NCBI GenBank assembly: GCA_014382365.1
Contig: JACNJW010000053.1
Span: 159,146 to 223,145 of the forward strand
DNA from: SAR324 cluster bacterium
GTDB lineage: Bacteria; SAR324; NAC60-12
Reading direction: 5' to 3'
Length of the DNA stretch: 64,000 nucleotides
Part shown: in pieces, positions 33,808 through 43,344 of the stretch
Layout of the letters: every line of letters starts with the position of its first letter
Position numbering within the stretch: position 1 is the first letter of the stretch
The notes under the pieces: generated by a model
Told to the model about the DNA's origin: nothing
Databases searched by the model: none
The model's input: only the letters and a program-made list of their open reading frames with translations
Program-made: the position numbers and the translations under genes

Positions 33808-35115
33808 ATGCGTTTTTTCTTAAGTATCATTTTCTTTTTGTCTGTTCTCTGTACTGTAGTGCTTGCAGAAGACGGATCGGACTTGTTCCAGGTTGCCAGA
33901 AGTGGGACTGCTTCACAGATCCGGGAGATAATTGCTGGCGGTGCAGACTTATCCAGTAAAGATATTACCGGGAAAAATGCGCTGATGCAGGCAGTGATGT
34001 ATGGCAACCATGAGACTGTTGCTGTTTTACTGGAGAGTGTGCCGGATCTGGAAATAAAAGATGAGCTGGGTTTGACTGCTTTGACATTGTCTGTGCGTTA
34101 CGGTGATGCAGAAATGACAAAAGTATTGTTGGAAAACGGTGCAAGTGTAAAAAACACCATGGAGGATGGTTCAACTCCGCTGATATTTGCAGCACTGGAA
34201 GGGCAAATGTCTGCAGTACGTCATTTGCTGAAATATAAGTCTGCTGTCAACGTCCGTACTACTTATGGCGAAACAGCTTTGATTGTTGCTGCATTTGAAG
34301 GATATTTGGGCATAGTTCGACTGCTCCTTGATGCCGGTGCAGATGTAAATGCTGTCAATGAGGAAGGTTTTACGGCACTTATTGCTGCAGCCAGTAACGG
34401 TTATCTGGATGTTGTAAACTTTCTCATGACACGTGGTGCTAAATCAGAGACGATACAACTCAGTAATAATCCGGTAAATACGGAAAACATGTTCAGCAGC
34501 AGCCGCGAAGAGGTCGGTTTTCAGGATGACTCTAAAGAAATGATTGCTCCGGAACCGTTTTTCGAGTTGATAAGTGCAGCCATCGAAGGCCGCCTGAGCG
34601 TCGTAAATCAACTGTTGACTAAAGGAGTACAAGTTAATAGAACCGATGATGTGGGACGTACGGCATTGATGGAAGCAAGCTCTTTTGGGCGTTATGGTGT
34701 AGTAAAACGCTTGCTGGAATCCGGTGCAAAAGTCAACATTGCAGATAATCAGAAAATGACTGCATTGATGCTGGCAACGCTTGAAGGAAGAGTTCGAGTG
34801 GTGAGTTTGCTGCTGGAGTCGAAAGCAGATGTAAATGCTGCAGATGCAGAAGGAATTACTGCTTTGATGCTTGCAGGTAATGAAGGCAGAACAGAAATTG
34901 CGCGTTTGCTGATTGAAAATGGTGCAGAGATAAACTGGCAAAGTAAAAGCGGAAGCTCTGCTTTAATTGAAGCAGTTTCAGAAGGTCGTACAGATACAGT
35001 TAAATTGTTGCTGGACGCAAAAGCGGATCTGCTGCAGACAGACTTGCTGGAGCGGACTGCACTTGATATTGCAGTACAACAAGGCCACCTGGATATTGTT
35101 GAACTATTGAAATAA
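33808..35115 (+). CDS. Exported ankyrin-repeat protein
   Basis: A signal peptide (residues 1-20, ending VLA) is followed by ten or more ankyrin repeats over about 400 residues, with the phrase GxTALMxAAxxG at regular 33-residue spacing. A 30-40-residue interruption (about residues 210-245, MFSSSREEVGF) splits them into two blocks. Ankyrin stacks bind proteins; in the periplasm the partners are unknown. It starts 37 bases after recD and ends 82 bases before an unrecognised gene, all on the same strand. Confidence 0.88.
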   Translation: MRFFLSIIFFLSVLCTVVLAEDGSDLFQVARSGTASQIREIIAGGADLSSKDITGKNALMQAVMYGNHETVAVLLESVPDLEIKDELGLTALTLSVRYGDAEMTKVLLENGASVKNTMEDGSTPLIFAALEGQMSAVRHLLKYKSAVNVRTTYGETALIVAAFEGYLGIVRLLLDAGADVNAVNEEGFTALIAAASNGYLDVVNFLMTRGAKSETIQLSNNPVNTENMFSSSREEVGFQDDSKEMIAPEPFFELISAAIEGRLSVVNQLLTKGVQVNRTDDVGRTALMEASSFGRYGVVKRLLESGAKVNIADNQKMTALMLATLEGRVRVVSLLLESKADVNAADAEGITALMLAGNEGRTEIARLLIENGAEINWQSKSGSSALIEAVSEGRTDTVKLLLDAKADLLQTDLLERTALDIAVQQGHLDIVELLK

Positions 35116-35197
35116 TTCTTTGTTCCTTTCTGCATAGTTGGTTACACAACTCTTAAGATACGAATAAATTAAATCTGTCGTAGCTAAAACCTCCCTG

Positions 35198-36916
35198 GTG
35201 AAGCAAGCTGAATGGAAAAAAAAGGTTGAGTTTATTGAGGCAGAAATGCTCAAGCTGGCTCGGGAACCAGATTCTCCCAAGATTTTACAACAGTTTGGCA
35301 CAAGGTTATCCTCCACAATTCAGCAGTTTTTTGCAGATTCTAATTCCTTTGATCCTACCGAACCACTGACTGCAAAACAGCAGGCTTTCATGCACTCCCT
35401 GCAGCTCTATGATCTGCGTTCAGTCATGCGTTTGATTGCCAATTATGATGCCGGCAAAGGTTTGAAAGTTGTCTTACCGGGAATTGAGAAAAGCTGCCGT
35501 TCACTGATGGTCATTCGGCAGTTGGAACAGTATACAAAGAATTCCGGGGAATCTGCTGCACTGGCTTCATATAAATCCAAACTGGAAGAAGCCCTGGCTC
35601 AGGTTCTCAAATGCAGCCGTCTTGATTTGTATGAAGAAGATATACTCGCAGAAAAAATGGTTGTCGTTTCCGCTGCACCTCAAAGACTCAGGTATAGATT
35701 TTTTTCTAATCGTCTAGTTACTTTATTTTCTCCGGACTATCGTACATATCTGCTGCTCAAAAACCGTTACTTTTTGAAGCGTCTCAAAAGGTTAGTTAAG
35801 AATCCCAATCATTTAAAAAAACAACAGAGCCGCCTGACAGAGCTGGCTTCAAAATATGAGAATGATGAGGTGGATTCGGTTGAGCAGTTGGCAGAGAATC
35901 TTGATTTCCGCATGATAGAAGAGTTGGTCAAGGAACAAATTACGAAAAGTGCAGAGTCTTCTGTAGTAAAGACAAAATCAACAGTTTTAGCTGAGGTTGA
36001 ACAAAAGACAAAAAACAGCAGCACTGATGTAACAAAAACTGATGTTTCAACAGCAAGTCCTCAAGAAAGTCAATCAGCAACTATAAATGAAACTCAGGCA
36101 GTTAGTTTTTATGCAGCAGTTAATCTGGAAAATCAGCAAGAGAGCAGTTCTGCCTACGAACGACTTTGTCTGTCTTATGCAGAACCGCTCCAGGCATTAT
36201 CCGAGAGCTTTGGTCCGGTACCGGAATGTTCTTCACCCTATTTCCGTTCCAGAGTTGAAGAATATGGTGAAGAGTTTGCAAATTATTTTCGGCAGCTTCA
36301 TGGAGACGATTTGCAGGTAATTGCTGCAAGTCACAATTTCACATTGGAACTGCTGCTGCAGCGAGGACATGAATACAAAGCTACTGAGCGTTGGGGTGTG
36401 GTTTCTAAGTTTCAGCAAGGTGGTGAATCCATCTATTTTCGCTCACTTGAAGCTGCCTCTCCGGTTTTGGAACGCAAAGCAGAATGGAGTATGCTGATCC
36501 AGGGACGCCTGCCCTTCACAATTCAATTTCCTCTTGAAAAAACAAAGCTCCATGAAATTGAAAAAGAAAAAAGTTTTGTTTTTCAGATTGGTACTGCTTT
36601 TTTTGATCAGGGACATAAAGACAAACTTGACGAATATCCTGATGTGTTTTTCAAGTTGATGTTCAGCGGACATCTGCTGACTGGAAAAAATGCAGTAGTT
36701 TATGTTGAAGAAGATCCTTACTTCACAACGACTCTTGAACAAATGTGGCGTTGCCGAGGGTTGCTTTACTTGTTGCTGATAGCAGTGTCCCAACGTTTTG
36801 CCATTGAACTTTCTCCAACTCTGCAGGATTATCTGGTAGAGCTTCTTCCCGCCACGCTCGATGTCAGCGGCAGTATAATTGAGAGCAAATCTTCGACAGA
36901 ACTTCTGAACAATTAA
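35198..36916 (+). CDS. Unrecognised 572-residue cytoplasmic protein
   Basis: I do not recognise this protein. It has no signal peptide. Residues 1-225 are helical and charged. A low-complexity linker (about 225-310) is rich in Ser, Thr, Val, Glu and Gln (KSTVLAEVEQKTKNSSTDVT). Residues 310-560 form a second, mixed region with YLLLKNRYFLKRLKRLVKN-type basic helices before it and DVFFKLMFSGHLLTGKN and EEDPYFTTTLEQMWRCRGLL within it. The GTG start has no clear ribosome-binding site; ATG 35246 with GAGG upstream is an alternative. It follows recD and the ankyrin gene in one direction. Confidence 0.6.
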   Translation: MKQAEWKKKVEFIEAEMLKLAREPDSPKILQQFGTRLSSTIQQFFADSNSFDPTEPLTAKQQAFMHSLQLYDLRSVMRLIANYDAGKGLKVVLPGIEKSCRSLMVIRQLEQYTKNSGESAALASYKSKLEEALAQVLKCSRLDLYEEDILAEKMVVVSAAPQRLRYRFFSNRLVTLFSPDYRTYLLLKNRYFLKRLKRLVKNPNHLKKQQSRLTELASKYENDEVDSVEQLAENLDFRMIEELVKEQITKSAESSVVKTKSTVLAEVEQKTKNSSTDVTKTDVSTASPQESQSATINETQAVSFYAAVNLENQQESSSAYERLCLSYAEPLQALSESFGPVPECSSPYFRSRVEEYGEEFANYFRQLHGDDLQVIAASHNFTLELLLQRGHEYKATERWGVVSKFQQGGESIYFRSLEAASPVLERKAEWSMLIQGRLPFTIQFPLEKTKLHEIEKEKSFVFQIGTAFFDQGHKDKLDEYPDVFFKLMFSGHLLTGKNAVVYVEEDPYFTTTLEQMWRCRGLLYLLLIAVSQRFAIELSPTLQDYLVELLPATLDVSGSIIESKSSTELLNN

Positions 36917-37097
36917 AGCCTGATTTAGTAGCAACTTCAGGTTTCTGTACAGCGTCTGTCGAACTGAAAAAGGAAATGTTGTTTTCCTTAATGAGATGCG
37001 CTAAAACAAATGATATGCTAGACTGAAGCGCAGCAGGATAATGTGGAAAAAACAGGATTTGTTAAAATACTGAATTTAAAAACAGAAAAGGAATTAA

Positions 37098-38801
37098 ATG
37101 ACTAATAATAGACCAACTAATGAAAGCGGGCACCGCCGCTACTCAAAACTTGTTACTGAAACCAATGCCCGTGCCGCCAGCAGAGGAATGCTCTATGGAG
37201 TAGGCTTCAAAAAGAATGATTTTCAAAAATCACAAGTAGGTATTGCTTCAACATGGGCTACTGTAACACCGTGTAATATGCATATCAATGATCTGGCAGA
37301 GCATGCAGCACGTGGTGTAAGAAAAGCGAAAGGCATGCCTTTGATTTTTGGTACAATCACAGTTTCAGACGGTATTTCAATGGGAACTGAAGGTATGAAA
37401 TATTCATTGGTTTCCCGTGAAGTTATTGCTGATTCAATTGAAACAGTGGTCGGTTGTCAAAGTTACGACGGATTGGTTGCAATTGGCGGATGTGACAAAA
37501 ATATGCCTGGCTGCATGATTGCAATTGCCCGACTGAATCGTCCTGCAGTTTTCGTTTACGGCGGCACCATTCTTCCAGGCCGGCATAAGAATCAGGATGT
37601 TGATATTGTTTCAATTTTTGAGGCAGTTGGAAAAGAAGCTGCAGGCGTTATTACTCAAAATGAACTGGAAGAAGTTGAATCCTGCGCAATTCCGGGAGCC
37701 GGATCGTGTGGTGGAATGTACACTGCAAACACTATGGCCTCTGCGATTGAAGCACTTGGAATGAGTCTGCCTAACAGTTCTGCACAGGAGGCAATTTCTG
37801 AAGATAAAGTACGTGACTGTGTGGAAGCCGGAGAAGCAGTTTTACGTTTGATTGAAGAAAACATTTGTCCTCAGGATATCCTCACCCGCGAAGCTTTTGA
37901 AAACGCAATTACAGTTGTTATGGCCCTTGGCGGTTCAACAAATGCAGTTTTGCATTTACTGGCAATGGCAAATGCTGCAGATGTAAAACTTGAGCTGGAT
38001 GATTTTTTGAGAATTGGAGAAAAGGCTCCGGTGTTGGCGGATTTGAAACCCAGTGGGAAATATTTGATGAGTAATTTTGTCAAAATTGGCGGATTGCCGC
38101 CCCTGATGAAAATGCTGTTAGATGCAGATTTGCTGCATGGTGAATGTCTGACTGTTACCGGAAAGACAGTTCGGGAAAATCTGGCAGAGGTAAAACCCTA
38201 TGTGGATACTCAGGATATCGTGCACTCCTTTGAGGATCCCATCAAGAAAACAGGACACCTGGTTATTCTCCGCGGTAATCTTGCACCGGAAGGAGCGGTT
38301 GCAAAAATATCCGGAAAAGAAGGTGAGTATTTTAAAGGTTCTGCCCGTGTTTTTAATTCTGAAGAAGAAGCACTCGACCGAATTTTAGATGGAACTGTAG
38401 TAAAAGGAGATGTGATTGTAATTCGCTATGAAGGACCTAGAGGCGGACCGGGAATGCGGGAGATGCTTTCGCCGACTTCTGCTATCATGGGACGCGGATT
38501 GGGACAGGATGTTGCTCTCATCACAGATGGTCGTTTTTCCGGCGGATCACATGGTTTTGTGATTGGCCACATCACTCCTGAAGCACAGGAGGGCGGCTTG
38601 CTGGCAATTGTTGAAGATGGGGATGCAATTACAATTGATATTTTGAATCGTAAAATTGATTTGGATGTTCCAGCAGATGTAATAAAAAAACGGCAGGCCG
38701 ACTGGTCTCGTCCTGAACCTCGTTACACCCGTGGAGTTCTCGCAAAATACGCAAAAACCGTCAGCTCTGCTTCGCTGGGTGCAGTTACTGATTTGCCGTA
38801 G
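37098..38801 (+). CDS. ilvD: Dihydroxy-acid dehydratase
   Basis: The 567-residue enzyme converts 2,3-dihydroxy-isovalerate and -methylvalerate to the 2-oxo acids of valine and isoleucine synthesis. Cys59 (TPCNMH), Cys132 ([10 protein letters not shown]) and Cys204 ([12 protein letters not shown]) are the Fe-S ligands, and [21 protein letters not shown] is the family signature near the C terminus. ATG 37098 follows AAAGGAA. Length is normal. It stands alone. Confidence 0.96.
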   Translation: MTNNRPTNESGHRRYSKLVTETNARAASRGMLYGVGFKKNDFQKSQVGIASTWATVTPCNMHINDLAEHAARGVRKAKGMPLIFGTITVSDGISMGTEGMKYSLVSREVIADSIETVVGCQSYDGLVAIGGCDKNMPGCMIAIARLNRPAVFVYGGTILPGRHKNQDVDIVSIFEAVGKEAAGVITQNELEEVESCAIPGAGSCGGMYTANTMASAIEALGMSLPNSSAQEAISEDKVRDCVEAGEAVLRLIEENICPQDILTREAFENAITVVMALGGSTNAVLHLLAMANAADVKLELDDFLRIGEKAPVLADLKPSGKYLMSNFVKIGGLPPLMKMLLDADLLHGECLTVTGKTVRENLAEVKPYVDTQDIVHSFEDPIKKTGHLVILRGNLAPEGAVAKISGKEGEYFKGSARVFNSEEEALDRILDGTVVKGDVIVIRYEGPRGGPGMREMLSPTSAIMGRGLGQDVALITDGRFSGGSHGFVIGHITPEAQEGGLLAIVEDGDAITIDILNRKIDLDVPADVIKKRQADWSRPEPRYTRGVLAKYAKTVSSASLGAVTDLP

Positions 38802-38879
38802 AATTGTGGATTCGGTGTGAATGATGGACTTTAGACTATTTTCAACTGCATCTGGAAATGTCTCTGCATAAAAAAACTG

Positions 38880-39258
38880 ATGATAAATTACAAAAAATTA
38901 AATCAAAAATGTTTTTGGGAATATACTTTTTCTAAAAAAGAAATTGACCGGTTGGCCAAGAGTGACAATTTTAAAGAGTGACAATTTTAAAGAGTGACAA
39001 TTTTAAAGAGAAACAATTCTTGTTGAAAAAATTTTACTGAACAGTACTCAATTTTTGTTCACACTGGAAATTTTTGAGAGGAAAGATTTAGCAAAACTAA
39101 TTGAAGCCTTTAAAGTACCATCATTTAATCATGATTATATTTTCAGAAGAAAGAACATGGCCGAAGTATATTTTCCAGACAAACCACTGCTGATTGATGA
39201 CCTGAAATGGGAAGCCGGGATTATCTTGAATTATATCAGTTACAAGACGAGATGTTAA
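38880..39258 (+). pseudogene. Broken small gene upstream of an AbiEii-type remnant
   Basis: ATG 38880 opens a frame (MINYKKLNQKCFWEYTFSKK, residues 1-20) that stops after 33 codons inside a triplicated 16-base repeat (38961-39008). Downstream, another frame continues with sequence that looks like the rest of the same protein (LEIFERKDLAKLIEAF; DKPLLIDDLKW). One repeat unit and one more base in the A-run at 39026-39031 would join the two halves. The last 52 bases overlap the start of the AbiEii-like remnant, as in a coupled two-gene operon. The original function is not known; an antitoxin role is an inference from position only. Confidence 0.6.
38961..39008 (+). repeat. Three perfect tandem copies of a 16-base unit
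   Basis: The unit AGTGACAATTTTAAAG is repeated three times without change. Sixteen is not a multiple of three, so each extra copy shifts the reading frame and places a TGA inside the broken small gene. Confidence 0.95.
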
Positions 39259-39601
39259 AAATTATATTTGCAAATGAAGAAATCTTTTATCTGACAGGAG
39301 GTACTTGTCTTGGTCGATTTTAGCAAATAAAATCACTGCGATTACAAGTAGAGACAATCCAAAAGACATTTTCGATCTGTATTTGATTTTTAAATTTTAT
39401 AATATAAATATTAACAATATTCTGGAAATTGCTCATAAAAAAACAAAGTTTGAAGATGCAGATTTAATTGTCAGATTAAAAACATTTCCTGTTAAATTGA
39501 TGGACGATATTAACTTGATAGATAAAGGTTTTTTAACCTCATTTGAAGAAGAATATCCTTTGATCATAGCTGAAATAATTGCAGTAATGTCAAATGAATA
39601 A
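39207..39601 (+). pseudogene. Internally deleted AbiEii/AbiGii-type nucleotidyltransferase
   Basis: ATG 39207 opens MGSRDYLELYQLQDEMLKII followed by FYLTGGTCLGRF, the typical N terminus of AbiEii-type toxins, and stops with TAG at 39320. Immediately after, a different frame reads ILANKITAITSRDNPKDIFDLYLIF, the C-terminal part of the same family. The middle, including the rest of the nucleotidyltransferase core, is absent; both sides of the junction share a short ATTTTA sequence. The remnant runs to 39601 and overlaps the lutB start. This toxin is therefore dead. Confidence 0.75.
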
Positions 39602-41033
39602 CGATCAACTTTCCCCTGAAAAATTTCAGCAGGATTCTTTTGCAGCCCTGAATGACCCACAGTTGCGCCGTAATTTTAAACGGGCCATGGGTGGGTTGAT
39701 GGCAAAGCGCCTAGCCGTTTTTCCTGCTGCAGATGAATGGCAGGAACTCAGGGAACTGGGACATTCAATACGTGCAAATGCTTTGCGAAAGCTGCCTGAA
39801 TTGCTGGCACAGCTGGAAGAGAACTGCAGCAAAAACGGAATTCAGGTACATTGGGCGGAAAGCGTAGATGAGGCAAATGCTCTTGTGCTGGAAATCGCAC
39901 AGCAGCATGGAGTGAAAAGTGTGGTTAAGGGCAAGTCAATGGTTTCAGAGGAAATGGAATTGAACCATTATCTTGAGCAGCACGGAATCGAGGCCCTCGA
40001 AGCAGATCTGGGTGAATATATTATTCAGGTTGATCATGAATTGCCCTCACACATCATCATGCCTGCAATTCATAAAAATAAAGATCAAATCGCTCAGATG
40101 TTCAAGGAGAAAGTTGATCCGGAGGCACATGCAGAGAGTGCGGAGGAAATGACTGCAATTGCCCGGAAAGTACTGCGGCAGAAATTTTATGCTGCGGATA
40201 TGGGCGTTTCCGGAGTTAATTTTGCGGTTGCAGAAACAGGAACTCTTTGCCTTGTGGAAAACGAGGGCAACGGTAGATTCTGTACCACCCTGCCGCCGGT
40301 TCATGTTGCGGTGATGGGGCTTGAAAAAGTGGTGGAGCGCCTTGAGGATGTTGCACCGTTGTTGAGTTTATTGACTCGTTCTGCGACTGGACAAGTGATC
40401 ACGACCTACTTCAATATGATTACTTCTCCACGCAGAGCTCCGGAAAAAGACGGTCCGCAGGAAGTTCATTTAATTTTACTTGATAACGGACGTTCGCGCA
40501 TGCACGCCGACGATTTGCTGCGCGATACGCTGCTTTGCATCCGTTGCGGAGCCTGCATGAATCATTGTCCGGTTTATACTCGTATCGGCGGACATGCATA
40601 CAATACCACCTATCCTGGACCTATTGGAAAAATTCTCACTCCGCAAATTAAAGGTTTGCACGAGGCAGGACATTTGGCAGATGCTTCCAGTTTGTGTGGT
40701 GCCTGTGTTGAGGTCTGTCCTGTTAAAATTCCAATTACGGATATTCTGCTGCGTCTGCGTGTTGATAAAGCAGAAAACAAACGCAAAATTTCAATTACAA
40801 AATCCGGTAGTTTGCAGGCAAAAATAGAAAGCTTGATTTGGAAAGGCTGGGGTGTGGTTTTTGCCAGTCCATTGCTGTATAAAATGAAAAGTTATAAAAT
40901 TTCTAAAATTGGCAATTACCTGCCGGGCTGGCTGCCGATTCTCCGGAATTGGACTGCGGTGCGTTCAAAACCAGTTTTTGCTAAAAAAAGTTTACATCAA
41001 CTTGCACAGCAGGAGGGCTTGAGTGATGAATAA
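39594..41033 (+). CDS. lutB: LutB-type iron-sulfur protein for lactate oxidation
   Basis: The 479-residue protein joins a LUD domain (SVVKGKSMVSEEMELNHYL; AETGTLCLVENEGNGR) to a ferredoxin-type region with CIRCGACMNHC (Cys315, 318, 321, 325) and CGACVEVC (Cys368, 371, 375), for two [4Fe-4S] clusters, and a C-terminal helix bundle. LutABC oxidises L-lactate to pyruvate and passes electrons to the quinone pool. It overlaps lutC by 8 bases. The start overlaps the end of the decayed AbiEii-like gene. Confidence 0.93.
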   Translation: MNNDQLSPEKFQQDSFAALNDPQLRRNFKRAMGGLMAKRLAVFPAADEWQELRELGHSIRANALRKLPELLAQLEENCSKNGIQVHWAESVDEANALVLEIAQQHGVKSVVKGKSMVSEEMELNHYLEQHGIEALEADLGEYIIQVDHELPSHIIMPAIHKNKDQIAQMFKEKVDPEAHAESAEEMTAIARKVLRQKFYAADMGVSGVNFAVAETGTLCLVENEGNGRFCTTLPPVHVAVMGLEKVVERLEDVAPLLSLLTRSATGQVITTYFNMITSPRRAPEKDGPQEVHLILLDNGRSRMHADDLLRDTLLCIRCGACMNHCPVYTRIGGHAYNTTYPGPIGKILTPQIKGLHEAGHLADASSLCGACVEVCPVKIPITDILLRLRVDKAENKRKISITKSGSLQAKIESLIWKGWGVVFASPLLYKMKSYKISKIGNYLPGWLPILRNWTAVRSKPVFAKKSLHQLAQQEGLSDE

Positions 41034-41694
41034 TTCTGCAGTTGCACGTGAAAAAATACTGAGCGGATTACGCAGGTTTCATGACGCTCCGGAAAAATAT
41101 CAGCAAAGTGTTTCTGTGATGGAACGCAAAAACTGGACACGAGCCGAAAAAGTGCTGCAGCTCAAAAGCATGATGGAGGCAGTTCACACAGAAGTCAGAA
41201 TTTGCAGTGATAACACCTGGGGCGAAACTCTCCGTGCAGTTGTAAAGGAAAAGGGAATTAGCCAACTCCTTTACGGCAGCAAAACAGATCTAGCTGAAAA
41301 ACTCCGCAGCATGAGTGAAAGCACTCCGGAAACCATGCCCGAACTGTTGGATTATGAACTACCGATTGAAGAAAGTAAGGATTTGCTGTTTGGCATTGAT
41401 GCCTCCATCACAACAACACGCGGCGGTATTGCAGAAACCGGTTCGCTGATTCTCTGGCCGACTCCGGATGAGCCTCGTTTGATGTCTTTGATTCCGCCGC
41501 TTCACATTGCAGTGCTTTATGCAGATACCATCTACAACACTTTTTGGGAAGCCCTGACCAAAGAGCAATGGAGTTCCGGAATGCCTGCAAATGCACTTTT
41601 GATTTCCGGACCTTCCAAAACTGCTGATATTGAGCAAACCCTCGTTTATGGAGTACACGGCTGCAAAGAGTTGATTGTACTTCTGATTCAGTAA
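41026..41694 (+). CDS. lutC: LutC-type LUD-domain protein
   Basis: The 222-residue protein is a LUD domain (SITTTRGGIAETGSLILWP; ISGPSKTADIEQTLVYGVHG), the small LutC component of the lactate oxidation complex. ATG 41026 lies within the lutB stop region; a GTG 3 bases upstream is possible. LhgO follows 13 bases after. Confidence 0.92.
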   Translation: MNNSAVAREKILSGLRRFHDAPEKYQQSVSVMERKNWTRAEKVLQLKSMMEAVHTEVRICSDNTWGETLRAVVKEKGISQLLYGSKTDLAEKLRSMSESTPETMPELLDYELPIEESKDLLFGIDASITTTRGGIAETGSLILWPTPDEPRLMSLIPPLHIAVLYADTIYNTFWEALTKEQWSSGMPANALLISGPSKTADIEQTLVYGVHGCKELIVLLIQ

Positions 41695-41707
41695 GCTGAA
41701 GAAATAA

Positions 41708-42901
41708 ATGCAGCAAAGCGACATCATAATTATCGGAGGTGGAATTGTCGGACTGGCCACCGCATACCAATTTTCTCTGGATTATCCCCGCCTGAAAATT
41801 ACGCTGCTGGAAAAAGAGCCAAAGCTGGCAATTCACCAGACCGGACACAATTCCGGCGTTCTGCATACAGGAATTTATTACAAACCCGGTTCCCTCAAAG
41901 CACTCAATTGCCGTGAAGGTAAATCCAGAATGGAGGATTTCTGCAGAGATGCAGGAATTGCTTATGAAATTTGCGGCAAAGTAATTGTTGCAGTTTCCGA
42001 CAATGAATTGCCTGCACTTGAAACTATTTACCAGCGCGGACGTATCAACGGTGTACGCTGCGAAATAATTGGCAAAGAAAAACTGCATGAACTGGAGCCG
42101 CATGTTGCCGGAATTCAGGCCGTACATGTTCCGGAAGCAGGGATCGTAGATTATGGAGAAGTCTGCAGGCACTTTGCAGAACAGTTGCGGAAAAAAGGAG
42201 ATAACTCAATCCACTGCTCCGCTAAAGTACTTGGAATTCGGCAGGCTGCTCAGTTGGTAGTGGAAACAGAGCAGGGAGAATTTGGGAGCAAATATCTGGT
42301 CAATTGTGCCGGTTTGTATTCTGATAAAATTACCGCCATGACTCAAACTCCGGAATCCAAAATAATCCCTTTCCGCGGAGAATATTACGAAGTATGTCCT
42401 GAAAAAAAATATTTGTGCAGAAATTTAATCTATCCGGTTCCGGATCCAAATTTTCCTTTTTTAGGTGTTCATTTTACACGCATGATTGATGGTACTCTGG
42501 AATGCGGACCGAATGCAGTTTTGGCTTTTGCCAGGGAAGGCTACACACGCAGTACTGTAAATGTTTTGGAACTGGCAGAGGTTTTGAGTTATCCGGGATT
42601 TTTAAAACTGGCAGCAAAATACTGGCGTGCGGGGGCCGGAGAAATGTGGCGTTCTTTCAGCAAGGCTGCATTCGTTAAGGCTTTGCAGCGTTTAATTCCG
42701 GAAATCTCTGCAGCTGATTTAGCAGTTGCTCCAGCCGGAATTCGGGCTCAGGCAGTTTTGTCCAACGGAAAACTGGTTGATGATTTTCTGATTCAGGAAA
42801 ACAAGAATATCATCAATGTCGGCAATGCACCCTCACCGGCTGCAACTTCTTCACTCAACATCGGCAGGCACATTGTGGAGACTGTGGCAAAACGTTTTTA
42901 A
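41708..42901 (+). CDS. lhgO: L-2-hydroxyglutarate dehydrogenase/oxidase (LhgO), FAD-dependent
   Basis: The 397-residue DAO-fold protein has the FAD dinucleotide motif GGGIVGLATAY near residue 9, HQTGHNSGVLHTGIYYKPGSLKA, and the family's RGEYYEV and HFTRMIDGTLECGPNAVLAF blocks. LhgO oxidises L-2-hydroxyglutarate to 2-oxoglutarate with electrons to quinones. It shares a transcript with lutBC, so the operon handles 2-hydroxy acids in general. Confidence 0.92.
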   Translation: MQQSDIIIIGGGIVGLATAYQFSLDYPRLKITLLEKEPKLAIHQTGHNSGVLHTGIYYKPGSLKALNCREGKSRMEDFCRDAGIAYEICGKVIVAVSDNELPALETIYQRGRINGVRCEIIGKEKLHELEPHVAGIQAVHVPEAGIVDYGEVCRHFAEQLRKKGDNSIHCSAKVLGIRQAAQLVVETEQGEFGSKYLVNCAGLYSDKITAMTQTPESKIIPFRGEYYEVCPEKKYLCRNLIYPVPDPNFPFLGVHFTRMIDGTLECGPNAVLAFAREGYTRSTVNVLELAEVLSYPGFLKLAAKYWRAGAGEMWRSFSKAAFVKALQRLIPEISAADLAVAPAGIRAQAVLSNGKLVDDFLIQENKNIINVGNAPSPAATSSLNIGRHIVETVAKRF

Positions 42902-43344
42902 ACTGAACTTTCAAGACCATCAAAAATACTTTTCAATCCTGATGGAGCAGTAGAGCTCCAGAAACTTTGTTATTTCGAAGCCGGGGAGCAATCAAAATAC
43001 AATCTGTTGGATAGAATTTACAATATTTCTCTCTGAGTTCGAAATGACAAACTTCACTGCTAAGACTTTTTTAGAGAGCGCCAGATTCCATTGTTCAACA
43101 ACAATATGGAAAATAGTTGAAAAAACGGTTATTAACAATAAATAGGGTCAGAGTAATATTAATCAAAAAACATTTTATAAAACAATGATTATATAAACTC
43201 TTAAAAACTTGTCATTCCCGCGAAGCTTGTCTTCGGCTTGATCGGGGAGCGGAAATTCATAAACTTGTGTGTATCTGAAATAATGAACCGCAATTTTTGC
43301 ACGCTTAAGAATATTGTCAGACGTATTGAATTTTTATTATTTGC
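42902..43344. other. Gap with dispersed repeat fragments between convergent lhgO and iolG
   Basis: No gene. Around 43020-43050 there is a GAGTTCGAAATGACAAAC fragment. At 43147 GGGTCAGAGTAATATT resembles the end of the RAYT-type elements elsewhere in the window. At 43209-43252 a long palindromic element of the TTGTCATTCCCGCGAAGC type occurs. No clear terminator was found for either gene. Confidence 0.55.

Noticed and set aside
34444..34941. Reverse-strand frame opposite the ankyrin gene
   Set aside because: A mirror of repetitive ankyrin codons, with no independent signal.
38961..39008. Possible CRISPR or regulatory iterons
   Set aside because: Three units of 16 bases directly abutting, with no spacers, inside a broken reading frame. 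It is a slippage product.
41408..42172. Reverse-strand open frame (254 codons) across lutC and lhgO
   Set aside because: Antisense to two well-supported genes, crosses their boundary, and the translation is Cys- and Phe-rich without domain signs.
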